This document shows positions 1 through 12,830 of a stretch of DNA of 64,000 bases, in pieces. The notes under the pieces were generated by a model. That model did not search any database. It was not told the origin of the DNA and saw only the letters and a list, made by a program, of their open reading frames with translations. Every line of letters starts with the position of its first letter. Positions within the stretch are counted from its first letter, which is position 1. The stretch lies in assembly GCF_051020955.1 (NCBI RefSeq), contig NW_027476361.1, positions 215,668-279,667 on the forward strand. The letters are read 5' to 3'. The DNA comes from Megalopta genalis (lineage: Eukaryota; Arthropoda; Insecta; Hymenoptera; Halictidae). A program made the translations under genes and the position numbers.

Positions 1-430
1 GCCGTTAGGACTTCAGTCAAAGCGAAACGTCTGGCTCTAATTGCGTTCGAGCCGTTTACGGCGATTGCGTATACGCGCGGAATTTGTCCCAGCAAAACTC
101 GGGACCGCGCGTACGCCACGGAATTCCATCATCTCGAGAAAGTTTGGCTCGCCTCTGTCTCTTCTTCGACCAGGTTTATGTCGCGAACATGACGAAAACG
201 CTGTTTCCGAGATTCAGACGATTCTCACATTCCGCGATCATTCCGCATCCTTCGCGGATGATACCGAAATACCAGTCGCGCATTCCGGCCTCGAAAGTAC
301 CAGTAAACACACTCGGTATCGCGTGGGGAAATAGAGGAATGGCTCAGGGATAAAAAAGAAATAATAGCTAACTTCGGTGAGTGTAACCGCGTCACGTTCA
401 CAGTTTCCAGACGGTATCCGCCGAATGTTA

Positions 431-735
431 GGGAAGTGGAGCCGGTTACTGTGGGGTGACCGATTGCTGTGCCTTTGGTTCGTTGACAGGGATAATTCAT
501 TTTATATTTATCGAATTAGACGCGTTACATTTTTTCTATTGGAAATTGAACAAAATAAGAAAAATACGAATATTTAATATGACATATTCGGTAAATAGAA
601 AATTAATTATCCTACACTAATTGACAGGTATATTTAATTCCGTATTTATCCAATAAGATGCGTTACATTTTTGTTATTGGAAATTGAACAAAATAAAAGA
701 ATGCGAGAATTTAATATGATTTATTCGACAAATAC
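431..735 (+). repeat. Dispersed GGTTACTG-type repeat with internal 138-bp duplication
   Basis: The start (GAGCCGGTTACTGTGGGGTG followed by CTGTGCCTTTGGTTCGTT) matches a second copy at about 38697-38790 and, more loosely, 1610-1650 and 20830-20900. After it, a segment beginning GACAGG at 485 is repeated at 623. Both segments share a central block with GCGTTACATTTTT and ATTGGAAATTGAACAAAATA. The whole block recurs at +6415 and +12830. It looks like a fragment of a dispersed non-coding repeat; the family is not recognised. Confidence 0.7.
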
Positions 736-770
736 AAACATAATTATCACGCAGTAGTTAACTGCTTAGT

Positions 771-1100
771 GGACACGGTAGTTCGCTCGAAAACTCTTTT
801 GTGTATTTTGCCAAACATCTTGTGTTCCTTCTATATTTCAATAATGATCAAATTTGTACTAATGCAAAAGACACCAACGAATAATTGAAATGTATCAAAA
901 AGTGAGATATAGGTAAAAAAACCGTTCAATTTGTCGAAAACTTCGAACATCACTTTGATGGACACAGTACCTCGCTCAAAAACTGTCTTGCATATTTTAT
1001 TAAATATTTCGCGTTCTATCTATACTTGAATCGATATATGTACATATACAAAAGACATCGATGTACAATCGAAATGTTCAAGACGAGCAACACAGATAAA
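771..1100 (+). repeat. Degenerate two-copy direct repeat, about 189 bp
   Basis: GGACACGGTAGTTCGCTCGAA at 771 is echoed by GGACACAGTACCTCGCTCAA at 960. The following AT-rich sequence, including CAAAAGACA...CGA and AATTGAAATGT / AATCGAAATGT, is also shared. The second copy runs into the point where array copy 3 is broken (equivalent to 1116). No coding signal is seen. Confidence 0.6.
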
Positions 1101-1609
1101 AAATACTGCGGATTTTATCGCAGCTGCGACCGCGCTTTTCGTCGCCGAGGGACACGCAATCGCGCAACAGTTTGCGCGACAAAGAGGCGACTCCAACGCC
1201 GATGTCGCGTCAAATGCTCGCCTAAAAAACTCAAATTTCGGTAGCGACAAGAAAAAGGATACATAGATCACCGAGTTGATCGATTCATCGGCGACACAGC
1301 GTTCGCCTTATTTAGCGCGGACGAACGATAACTGCTGATCTAGGAGGAACAGCCCCAAGGAATCGGAAAAGGGGCCGAGCGGAAGAAGAATTCCACTCGT
1401 AAAACGCGGGAGGGCTAAGGAGTATGGGTGCAAAAGCAATGATCACATATTATCCGTGGACATATATCTCCCGGTTTTAGGTGCCGCGCGATTTTTTCGT
1501 CCGATCTACGGCAATATTTCGGCGACCTCACGGGTTCCCGAGGGTCACTTGCGACTCGTCCAACTGCGAGGCCGAGGGGGGCCTCGCTAATTGAACGTGT
1601 AGGACACTG

Positions 1610-2080
1610 GAGCCAATTACTGTGAGCTAGCCAATTACTGCGTCTTTTGTATATTTTCAAGCATAAATAACATAATCGAAAAAGATATACCAAACATTTC
1701 TACTTAAATTCAAATTAATTTCTTCTAATACTATAAAATTTGTTTGAACTTTTTTATATCGATTTCGTGAATTTTTCAGCAAAACTCGAGAAAATAGTGA
1801 ACGAATTGTGTTGGTGAAACGAATTAAAATTACCGGAGAACAAAACAGTGATTATTTGTTCAAATAACCTACATAACCTGAAAATTTTAATCATCTCTGA
1901 ATCATCATCAAATCGTATTTTCGAGAAGAAGAAACGTAAACAGGAAATTTTGTTGATACAGTTATCTCTATTGAGAAACTCTGTACCTTTGAGTTCTTCA
2001 AAACTGTTCATTAAATTGCTGGATTTGTTTTCAGCAGTGGGAACGCCAGGAGTCCGCTAACGAGGCACAGTAATTGGCTC
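1610..2080. mobile_element. Foldback/MITE candidate with GAGCCAATTACTG ends (copy 1)
   Basis: The left end GAGCCAATTACTG (1610-1622) is the exact reverse complement of the right end CAGTAATTGGCTC (2068-2080), 471 bp overall. A second CCAATTACTG lies just inside the left end and another GGCTCCAATTACG just outside the right end. The interior is AT-rich, without recognised coding sequence. I infer a non-autonomous inverted-repeat element; I could not define a target-site duplication. Confidence 0.5.
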
Positions 2081-4128
2081 ATCTGACCTACAACAGCATT
2101 AGAGAGGCTCCAATTACGTCTGTATATCGTTATGCAAATTTTCTAAGCTGCGACTCCGAAAGGCGAAACGCGTGCACCGGCACGCCGTCCGGATTTTAAC
2201 CGTGCGTGGAAAGCTCGATTACTTCGTTCGAATAATAAGCATGTCTTTAATCGACCAGGATACGATACACGAAATCCCAATTGAGTTTGTTGGAAAGTTC
2301 GGTGCCGGGCTCGGCGTCGCCTCCCCCCCTCGCCGCGGAAATCCGATTCGCGCGTTTCGAATGGTTCGCGAAAAGTGGATACGCGTAAAGAGAAACAGAT
2401 GCAAATTGGATTGCGCGACGCGAAATAAATGTCGCGGGTGCTGCGGCATGCATTCGGCGCCGCGGTATTTAATGCGGCTGAAATTTAGTATGCGACTCTG
2501 TCGCGTTGCATTTCTGTTGTAAATCGTCTGCGACCGCTGGAAATATTGTCGCGGAATCATTCGATGGATAAATGCTTGCACGTACGAGATGGAAATGCGA
2601 TAACTACGCGAGTCGAGAACAGATTTCGATGGTATTTTCAGCCGTCCGTGTTACCGGGATCTACGACAAGTATTCTCTAAATTTTCATGAGCTTTTAACC
2701 TTATTCATTATTCCAATCTTTTTCATCATTTCAATCGATTGCTAGATTTGCCCAATATTTTAAAGTTTAATGACTTTAGTAAATTGGTTAGTTTTTAAAA
2801 TATTATTCCGATTTACCAAGAATGTTTTTAACCATTTGCAGTGCAGTAAATGAGTCAGTCACGAGTTGAAACAAAATTCGATTCTTCCATTATCAGTATC
2901 TAGGAATTAAAGTAAATAAAGTCAGAAGAAAAAAAATTATCTCGTTTTATAGAGAAATGATTCGAAGGAAAGATACCAAGAAAAATATCAGTTTCATAGA
3001 CATTTTCAGCTTATTAACCGTGAGACATCTGTTAATAATATTTTTTCATATTAAAAAAGAAACAGAGGTATTCCAGTGCTAGTTTTGTACTGTATGGAGT
3101 ACTGTCTTTAGAAAAGTATGTCGAGAGTTTCACCCAACTTGATAACGAACATAATACCCACGCAATAAAATACAAACGTTATACTTGTTATTCGTTTAGT
3201 ACAGCCTGCTTAAAAAGACAAAGAAAGTAGTAATGTCTACTACATTATGTATACTTGCTATTAAATACCATGCTCTTTCATATACTTGACTGGGCAAATT
3301 ATTTCACTAACGCACGTGTGTTTCTATCAATAACCAAGTCTGGTAATTCGGCTGGCAATCCGAACTGCTGCTCCACTCCGCTTTTGTGTACTTTCAGTAA
3401 AGACCGCCGCGATACCATTCGAACCGGGAAATAATAGCACAATCTGACACATGTGGGGTCTGAGCAAAGTCTTATGGACCTCGACTTCCGGGGTTTCGTG
3501 TATCGAACAGGTCTAATCGAGTATCAGGGATTTCAAGGATTTCGCAAGTTGGGGACTCCATAGAAGCTTCGAAGACCTCGGGACCATCCTGGACAGGGAA
3601 TACTAGGATATCCAGAATATCCTGAAATCCCTAAGATGCTCTACGACTTCGCGCATGCGAGGTAACTCTTGAAAGTTCGCTAAAAAAAATCTGGGCACTC
3701 TAGGATCGTCATAAATAGCAGCCAGGTCGATGGTATAGAATCTACATATTCTATGCTATAGGCTATAGATTATGCAGTTCTGTGTTGGTCCGAACGAACG
3801 GTTGCGTTTGTCGGCTCCTTCTGTGTCCCCAATGAACTACGCATATCGAATAACAATACCTTACCTGAATCGTATCGGATGAATGCACGGGGCTGAGAGT
3901 AAATAATATCGGATGACTCTGTAATTATATCTGTATCAAGATTCGGTGTACCATGCCCCGAACAGTCTGAATAGTACCCGGTAACTCTGATCTTAGTTAG
4001 TCGCGATCAGTTTCTGGCCCGCGATTATTTGTTTCCTTGAAGCTGTTACTTACTTTATCATTTTTTAAGTATATCGGTTCTTGATAATTCTTATAACCTA
4101 GTGGTCAAATATAGTACTTCCTTATTTG

Positions 4129-4972
4129 AAGGTTTACTTTTGTTATATTCTGACACAAAAATAGATTATTATCTAAGCATTTCATTCGACTTCTCTGCTA
4201 GATGATAATATATTTGAATAATATAATGATTATGTGATAAAACGTTTGGATAGCCGAATATTGCAAAAATAAATGGTCTGATAAGACAGTACGAGATATA
4301 TAAATTATTAAAGAGGTAAAAATCTTTTTGGAACCTTTGTGCTCACTATTTTTATTTTCTATATATATCGTCAGTATGCTAATAAAAACCAGTAATTATT
4401 ATCGTTCAAGTATGGATATCCAATGGATATTTACTTATTTTTGTAATATACTGACCCAAAAATAGTTTATGATGGAAGAATTTCATTCGAGTTCTCTGCT
4501 GTATGGTAATATATTTAAATAATACAATGATTAGATGATGAAACGTTTGGATAGCAGAATATTGCAAGAATAAGTGGTCTGATAAGACAATACAAGATGT
4601 ATAAATTATAAAAGAGTAAAAAATCTATTCGGTATCTTTGTGCACACCATTTCTATTTCCTATAAATATCGTCAGTATGTCAATAAAACCAGTAATTATT
4701 ATCGTTCAAGCTTGACTATACTGACGATATTTATATAATAGAAAATTAAAATGGTGTGCACAGAGATACCAAATATATATTTTACTCTTTTATAATTTAT
4801 ACATCTTGTATTGTCTTATCAGACCATTTATTATTCCAATATTCTGCTATCGAAACGTTTTATCATCTAATCATTGTATTATTTAAAAATATTATCATCC
4901 ATCAGAGAACTCAATATGAAATTCTTAGATAATAAACTATTTTTATATCAGAATATTACAAAAGTAAACCTT
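4129..4972. mobile_element. Three-module nested foldback element (copy 1)
   Basis: A module of about 280 bp occurs as direct copies at 4129-4410 and about 4429-4710, each ending ATCGTTCAAG, then once inverted at about 4711-4972. The outer ends AAGGTTTACTTTTGTTATAT and its imperfect complement (ending AAAGTAAACCTT at 4972) make the unit a terminal inverted repeat. Shared landmarks include GGTCTGATAAGACA, AAACGTTT and CGTCAGTATG. There is no open frame of note. I infer a non-autonomous DNA-transposon derivative that gained an internal tandem copy. Confidence 0.8.
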
Positions 4973-5348
4973 TTCGTCCTAAATGGACCTCTTGTCGATT
5001 TTTAGCCGAAGGAAGATACGTCGTTATGGCATTTCCCTGGCCGGAAGTCACGGCGTGAACACCAGAACGCAAAAATATTTGGCCTTTCGTTCGACCAAAC
5101 GTGTCGATGAACTTTCATAGTCAGAGATACGGTATAAATCGAATGACTGTACGCGAGCAAAAGAGTCGAGCACGAAAATTTATTGAGATCGTTATTTGTA
5201 CCGTGTCTGACAGTCACTGGATATTTCTACTTCCAGGGAGCATCGATCCTAGTACGTACATATTTCGTTTCACTGTTTGCTAACAGCTGAAATGAAATTT
5301 ATGTGAAGAACAAAGAATGCAAGCAGTCAATAAGAGTTTACAAATTAT

Positions 5349-5490
5349 AATTGAGCCGTTTATTTTGAAAGTGGCATAAGTCACTTTTTTTTTTAATGAA
5401 AAGATACCGTTCAATTGTAATTAGTGTTGCCATTAACTCGATTTTTTTGAAAAAGTAACTTGTGCCACTTTCAAAATAAACGGCTCAATT
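5349..5490. mobile_element. 142-bp MITE with ~42-bp inverted repeats (copy 1)
   Basis: The left arm begins AATTGAGCCGTTTATTTTGA and continues through GTGGCATAAGTCACTTTTT. The right arm is its complement with about two mismatches, ending AATAAACGGCTCAATT at 5490. A spacer of about 55 bp separates the arms. It has no coding capacity, and the structure is typical of a short non-autonomous DNA element. Confidence 0.85.
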
Positions 5491-8024
5491 GTAGCTGGAG
5501 CAATTATTTGTTCGTATCGAATAAAAAAAGATCAACGACAGCGCCAGTTCCGTCCAATACTTACAAATATCTTTCTTAATATCTTACCAGTTCCATAAAG
5601 TGGTCTATTTGAAGCTTCAATATGTTTCTAGGTTGACCTCGAGACATTGGACATTTCAGAAATCGCTTGGACCGATGAATTTTGTATTTTTATCAATTTT
5701 AAAAATTTTTTAAATTTCGAACTTCGTTTTCGTCTACCTCCGATGGCAGTCCTGAACGCGAATGATCCGTAAGCACCTTTATAAAAGCAATGAAACCATT
5801 TTCTGTACGAACGGAATGATCAAAGATCTACCTAAACGGCGCGAGCACAGTTTGTGCAACGACAATTGCTTTATTTCCACCGCGAAACACGTTCGCCGGA
5901 AGGTATCGGGAGCTTGTACACGTGTCACTCAACATTTTCCACAGTGCAAAAGATAAAATGCTTATCGTTCCCTTCCCTTTCCACCCCGAATGCCGCTTTT
6001 AGACTTAACTCGATCATCTCGACCTAGTTACCTTAGCGACTAACACTCTGCGCTCGTTAAACACATTGTGAGTAGCGGGGAACGCGTTCCGCCGAGCATC
6101 CGGTACAAGAAAAATGTGTCGAAAACGTTGAATAAATCTCACCGGGGATACTCAGCGTCCAACGGATCCACTGCAATTTCCTCGAGCAACGTAAGAATCG
6201 TATTATTGCCCGACTGCGAGACCGACGTCCGTGATTACAATTTTATTGCTTCCGTCGTAGACGTAGCTCCGCGACGGTGAGCTTGGAGTCGCGGCAGGCA
6301 CGCGTAATTAACGGGAAAACTATAAAGGATGGACGACCGCCGAGGACGATACGCACAAAGGTGTCCCACGATGCCATTCTTAATTACTGTTCCGGATTGA
6401 TTCGTCGGATGCGGTGCCGTTAGGACTTCAGTCAAAGCGAAACGTCTGGCTCTAATTGCGTTCGAGCCGTTTACGGCGATTGCGTATACGCGCGGAATTT
6501 GTCCCAGCAAAACTCGGGACCGCGCGTACGCCACGGAATTCCATCATCTCGAGAAAGTTTGGCTCGCCTCTGTCTCTTCTTCGACCAGGTTTATGTCGCG
6601 AACATGACGAAAACGCTGTTTCCGAGATTCAGACGATTCTCACATTCCGCGATCATTCCGCATCCTTCGCGGATGATACCGAAATACCAGTCGCGCATTC
6701 CGGCCTCGAAAGTACCAGTAAACACACTCGGTATCGCGTGGGGAAATAGAGGAATGGCTCAGGGATAAAAAAGAAATAATAGCTAACTTCGGTGAGTGTA
6801 ACCGCGTCACGTTCACAGTTTCCAGACGGTATCCGCCGAATGTTAGGGAAGTGGAGCCGGTTACTGTGGGGTGACCGATTGCTGTGCCTTTGGTTCGTTG
6901 ACAGGGATAATTCATTTTATATTTATCGAATTAGACGCGTTACATTTTTTCTATTGGAAATTGAACAAAATAAGAAAAATACGAATATTTAATATGACAT
7001 ATTCGGTAAATAGAAAATTAATTATCCTACACTAATTGACAGGTATATTTAATTCCGTATTTATCCAATAAGATGCGTTACATTTTTGTTATTGGAAATT
7101 GAACAAAATAAAAGAATGCGAGAATTTAATATGATTTATTCGACAAATACAAACATAATTATCACGCAGTAGTTAACTGCTTAGTGGACACGGTAGTTCG
7201 CTCGAAAACTCTTTTGTGTATTTTGCCAAACATCTTGTGTTCCTTCTATATTTCAATAATGATCAAATTTGTACTAATGCAAAAGACACCAACGAATAAT
7301 TGAAATGTATCAAAAAGTGAGATATAGGTAAAAAAACCGTTCAATTTGTCGAAAACTTCGAACATCACTTTGATGGACACAGTACCTCGCTCAAAAACTG
7401 TCTTGCATATTTTATTAAATATTTCGCGTTCTATCTATACTTGAATCGATATATGTACATATACAAAAGACATCGATGTACAATCGAAATGTTCAAGACG
7501 AGCAACACAGATAAAAAATACTGCGGATTTTATCGCAGCTGCGACCGCGCTTTTCGTCGCCGAGGGACACGCAATCGCGCAACAGTTTGCGCGACAAAGA
7601 GGCGACTCCAACGCCGATGTCGCGTCAAATGCTCGCCTAAAAAACTCAAATTTCGGTAGCGACAAGAAAAAGGATACATAGATCACCGAGTTGATCGATT
7701 CATCGGCGACACAGCGTTCGCCTTATTTAGCGCGGACGAACGATAACTGCTGATCTAGGAGGAACAGCCCCAAGGAATCGGAAAAGGGGCCGAGCGGAAG
7801 AAGAATTCCACTCGTAAAACGCGGGAGGGCTAAGGAGTATGGGTGCAAAAGCAATGATCACATATTATCCGTGGACATATATCTCCCGGTTTTAGGTGCC
7901 GCGCGATTTTTTCGTCCGATCTACGGCAATATTTCGGCGACCTCACGGGTTCCCGAGGGTCACTTGCGACTCGTCCAACTGCGAGGCCGAGGGGGGCCTC
8001 GCTAATTGAACGTGTAGGACACTG

Positions 8025-8495
8025 GAGCCAATTACTGTGAGCTAGCCAATTACTGCGTCTTTTGTATATTTTCAAGCATAAATAACATAATCGAAAAAGA
8101 TATACCAAACATTTCTACTTAAATTCAAATTAATTTCTTCTAATACTATAAAATTTGTTTGAACTTTTTTATATCGATTTCGTGAATTTTTCAGCAAAAC
8201 TCGAGAAAATAGTGAACGAATTGTGTTGGTGAAACGAATTAAAATTACCGGAGAACAAAACAGTGATTATTTGTTCAAATAACCTACATAACCTGAAAAT
8301 TTTAATCATCTCTGAATCATCATCAAATCGTATTTTCGAGAAGAAGAAACGTAAACAGGAAATTTTGTTGATACAGTTATCTCTATTGAGAAACTCTGTA
8401 CCTTTGAGTTCTTCAAAACTGTTCATTAAATTGCTGGATTTGTTTTCAGCAGTGGGAACGCCAGGAGTCCGCTAACGAGGCACAGTAATTGGCTC
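8025..8495. mobile_element. Foldback/MITE candidate with GAGCCAATTACTG ends (copy 2)
   Basis: This is the second copy of the element at 1610-2080, duplicated with the tandem unit rather than by transposition, since its flanks are also the same. Confidence 0.5.
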
Positions 8496-10543
8496 ATCTG
8501 ACCTACAACAGCATTAGAGAGGCTCCAATTACGTCTGTATATCGTTATGCAAATTTTCTAAGCTGCGACTCCGAAAGGCGAAACGCGTGCACCGGCACGC
8601 CGTCCGGATTTTAACCGTGCGTGGAAAGCTCGATTACTTCGTTCGAATAATAAGCATGTCTTTAATCGACCAGGATACGATACACGAAATCCCAATTGAG
8701 TTTGTTGGAAAGTTCGGTGCCGGGCTCGGCGTCGCCTCCCCCCCTCGCCGCGGAAATCCGATTCGCGCGTTTCGAATGGTTCGCGAAAAGTGGATACGCG
8801 TAAAGAGAAACAGATGCAAATTGGATTGCGCGACGCGAAATAAATGTCGCGGGTGCTGCGGCATGCATTCGGCGCCGCGGTATTTAATGCGGCTGAAATT
8901 TAGTATGCGACTCTGTCGCGTTGCATTTCTGTTGTAAATCGTCTGCGACCGCTGGAAATATTGTCGCGGAATCATTCGATGGATAAATGCTTGCACGTAC
9001 GAGATGGAAATGCGATAACTACGCGAGTCGAGAACAGATTTCGATGGTATTTTCAGCCGTCCGTGTTACCGGGATCTACGACAAGTATTCTCTAAATTTT
9101 CATGAGCTTTTAACCTTATTCATTATTCCAATCTTTTTCATCATTTCAATCGATTGCTAGATTTGCCCAATATTTTAAAGTTTAATGACTTTAGTAAATT
9201 GGTTAGTTTTTAAAATATTATTCCGATTTACCAAGAATGTTTTTAACCATTTGCAGTGCAGTAAATGAGTCAGTCACGAGTTGAAACAAAATTCGATTCT
9301 TCCATTATCAGTATCTAGGAATTAAAGTAAATAAAGTCAGAAGAAAAAAAATTATCTCGTTTTATAGAGAAATGATTCGAAGGAAAGATACCAAGAAAAA
9401 TATCAGTTTCATAGACATTTTCAGCTTATTAACCGTGAGACATCTGTTAATAATATTTTTTCATATTAAAAAAGAAACAGAGGTATTCCAGTGCTAGTTT
9501 TGTACTGTATGGAGTACTGTCTTTAGAAAAGTATGTCGAGAGTTTCACCCAACTTGATAACGAACATAATACCCACGCAATAAAATACAAACGTTATACT
9601 TGTTATTCGTTTAGTACAGCCTGCTTAAAAAGACAAAGAAAGTAGTAATGTCTACTACATTATGTATACTTGCTATTAAATACCATGCTCTTTCATATAC
9701 TTGACTGGGCAAATTATTTCACTAACGCACGTGTGTTTCTATCAATAACCAAGTCTGGTAATTCGGCTGGCAATCCGAACTGCTGCTCCACTCCGCTTTT
9801 GTGTACTTTCAGTAAAGACCGCCGCGATACCATTCGAACCGGGAAATAATAGCACAATCTGACACATGTGGGGTCTGAGCAAAGTCTTATGGACCTCGAC
9901 TTCCGGGGTTTCGTGTATCGAACAGGTCTAATCGAGTATCAGGGATTTCAAGGATTTCGCAAGTTGGGGACTCCATAGAAGCTTCGAAGACCTCGGGACC
10001 ATCCTGGACAGGGAATACTAGGATATCCAGAATATCCTGAAATCCCTAAGATGCTCTACGACTTCGCGCATGCGAGGTAACTCTTGAAAGTTCGCTAAAA
10101 AAAATCTGGGCACTCTAGGATCGTCATAAATAGCAGCCAGGTCGATGGTATAGAATCTACATATTCTATGCTATAGGCTATAGATTATGCAGTTCTGTGT
10201 TGGTCCGAACGAACGGTTGCGTTTGTCGGCTCCTTCTGTGTCCCCAATGAACTACGCATATCGAATAACAATACCTTACCTGAATCGTATCGGATGAATG
10301 CACGGGGCTGAGAGTAAATAATATCGGATGACTCTGTAATTATATCTGTATCAAGATTCGGTGTACCATGCCCCGAACAGTCTGAATAGTACCCGGTAAC
10401 TCTGATCTTAGTTAGTCGCGATCAGTTTCTGGCCCGCGATTATTTGTTTCCTTGAAGCTGTTACTTACTTTATCATTTTTTAAGTATATCGGTTCTTGAT
10501 AATTCTTATAACCTAGTGGTCAAATATAGTACTTCCTTATTTG

Positions 10544-11387
10544 AAGGTTTACTTTTGTTATATTCTGACACAAAAATAGATTATTATCTAAGCATTTCAT
10601 TCGACTTCTCTGCTAGATGATAATATATTTGAATAATATAATGATTATGTGATAAAACGTTTGGATAGCCGAATATTGCAAAAATAAATGGTCTGATAAG
10701 ACAGTACGAGATATATAAATTATTAAAGAGGTAAAAATCTTTTTGGAACCTTTGTGCTCACTATTTTTATTTTCTATATATATCGTCAGTATGCTAATAA
10801 AAACCAGTAATTATTATCGTTCAAGTATGGATATCCAATGGATATTTACTTATTTTTGTAATATACTGACCCAAAAATAGTTTATGATGGAAGAATTTCA
10901 TTCGAGTTCTCTGCTGTATGGTAATATATTTAAATAATACAATGATTAGATGATGAAACGTTTGGATAGCAGAATATTGCAAAAATAAGTGGTCTGATAA
11001 GACAATACAAGATGTATAAATTATAAAAGAGTAAAAAATCTATTCGGTATCTTTGTGCACACCATTTCTATTTCCTATAAATATCGTCAGTATGTCAATA
11101 AAACCAGTAATTATTATCGTTCAAGCTTGACTATACTGACGATATTTATATAATAGAAAATTAAAATGGTGTGCACAGAGATACCAAATATATATTTTAC
11201 TCTTTTATAATTTATACATCTTGTATTGTCTTATCAGACCATTTATTATTCCAATATTCTGCTATCGAAACGTTTTATCATCTAATCATTGTATTATTTA
11301 AAAATATTATCATCCATCAGAGAACTCAATATGAAATTCTTAGATAATAAACTATTTTTATATCAGAATATTACAAAAGTAAACCTT
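10544..11387. mobile_element. Three-module nested foldback element (copy 2)
   Basis: This is the copy-2 equivalent of 4129-4972, carrying the single substitution noticed (A at 10983). The architecture and flanks are identical, so it was copied along with the 6415-bp unit. Confidence 0.8.
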
Positions 11388-11763
11388 TTCGTCCTAAATG
11401 GACCTCTTGTCGATTTTTAGCCGAAGGAAGATACGTCGTTATGGCATTTCCCTGGCCGGAAGTCACGGCGTGAACACCAGAACGCAAAAATATTTGGCCT
11501 TTCGTTCGACCAAACGTGTCGATGAACTTTCATAGTCAGAGATACGGTATAAATCGAATGACTGTACGCGAGCAAAAGAGTCGAGCACGAAAATTTATTG
11601 AGATCGTTATTTGTACCGTGTCTGACAGTCACTGGATATTTCTACTTCCAGGGAGCATCGATCCTAGTACGTACATATTTCGTTTCACTGTTTGCTAACA
11701 GCTGAAATGAAATTTATGTGAAGAACAAAGAATGCAAGCAGTCAATAAGAGTTTACAAATTAT

Positions 11764-11905
11764 AATTGAGCCGTTTATTTTGAAAGTGGCATAAGTCACT
11801 TTTTTTTTTAATGAAAAGATACCGTTCAATTGTAATTAGTGTTGCCATTAACTCGATTTTTTTGAAAAAGTAACTTGTGCCACTTTCAAAATAAACGGCT
11901 CAATT
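11764..11905. mobile_element. 142-bp MITE (copy 2)
   Basis: This is the copy-2 equivalent of 5349-5490, with the same inverted-repeat arms and flanks. Confidence 0.85.
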
Positions 11906-12830
11906 GTAGCTGGAGCAATTATTTGTTCGTATCGAATAAAAAAAGATCAACGACAGCGCCAGTTCCGTCCAATACTTACAAATATCTTTCTTAATATCTT
12001 ACCAGTTCCATAAAGTGGTCTATTTGAAGCTTCAATATGTTTCTAGGTTGACCTCGAGACATTGGACATTTCAGAAATCGCTTGGACCGATGAATTTTGT
12101 ATTTTTATCAATTTTAAAAATTTTTTAAATTTCGAACTTCGTTTTCGTCTACCTCCGATGGCAGTCCTGAACGCGAATGATCCGTAAGCACCTTTATAAA
12201 AGCAATGAAACCATTTTCTGTACGAACGGAATGATCAAAGATCTACCTAAACGGCGCGAGCACAGTTTGTGCAACGACAATTGCTTTATTTCCACCGCGA
12301 AACACGTTCGCCGGAAGGTATCGGGAGCTTGTACACGTGTCACTCAACATTTTCCACAGTGCAAAAGATAAAATGCTTATCGTTCCCTTCCCTTTCCACC
12401 CCGAATGCCGCTTTTAGACTTAACTCGATCATCTCGACCTAGTTACCTTAGCGACTAACACTCTGCGCTCGTTAAACACATTGTGAGTAGCGGGGAACGC
12501 GTTCCGCCGAGCATCCGGTACAAGAAAAATGTGTCGAAAACGTTGAATAAATCTCACCGGGGATACTCAGCGTCCAACGGATCCACTGCAATTTCCTCGA
12601 GCAACGTAAGAATCGTATTATTGCCCGACTGCGAGACCGACGTCCGTGATTACAATTTTATTGCTTCCGTCGTAGACGTAGCTCCGCGACGGTGAGCTTG
12701 GAGTCGCGGCAGGCACGCGTAATTAACGGGAAAACTATAAAGGATGGACGACCGCCGAGGACGATACGCACAAAGGTGTCCCACGATGCCATTCTTAATT
12801 ACTGTTCCGGATTGATTCGTCGGATGCGGT

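Larger units (their letters stand above)
1..6415. repeat. Tandem unit, copy 1
   Basis: This copy begins in the window, so the unit start is arbitrary. In order it holds a GC-rich stretch (1-430), a dispersed-repeat fragment with a 138-bp duplication (431-735), a degenerate 189-bp duplication (771-1100), a GC-rich stretch (1115-1600), a foldback candidate (1610-2080), AT-rich DNA with no recognised feature (2600-4120), a nested foldback (4129-4972), a 142-bp MITE (5349-5490) and a GC-rich tail (5740-6415). I see no gene with a recognisable protein product. Confidence 0.9.
6416..12830. repeat. Tandem unit, copy 2
   Basis: This is a full copy of the 6415-bp unit with all the sub-features of copy 1 shifted by 6415. 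The dispersed-repeat block is at 6846-7150, the foldback candidate at 8025-8495, the nested foldback at 10544-11387 and the 142-bp MITE at 11764-11905. The only difference noticed from copy 1 is A at 10983. Confidence 0.95.

Noticed and set aside
41..2581. Short frames (60-120 codons) that recur in every array unit
   Set aside because: They are repeated only because the DNA is repeated; both strands are open at the same places and no domain is recognisable.
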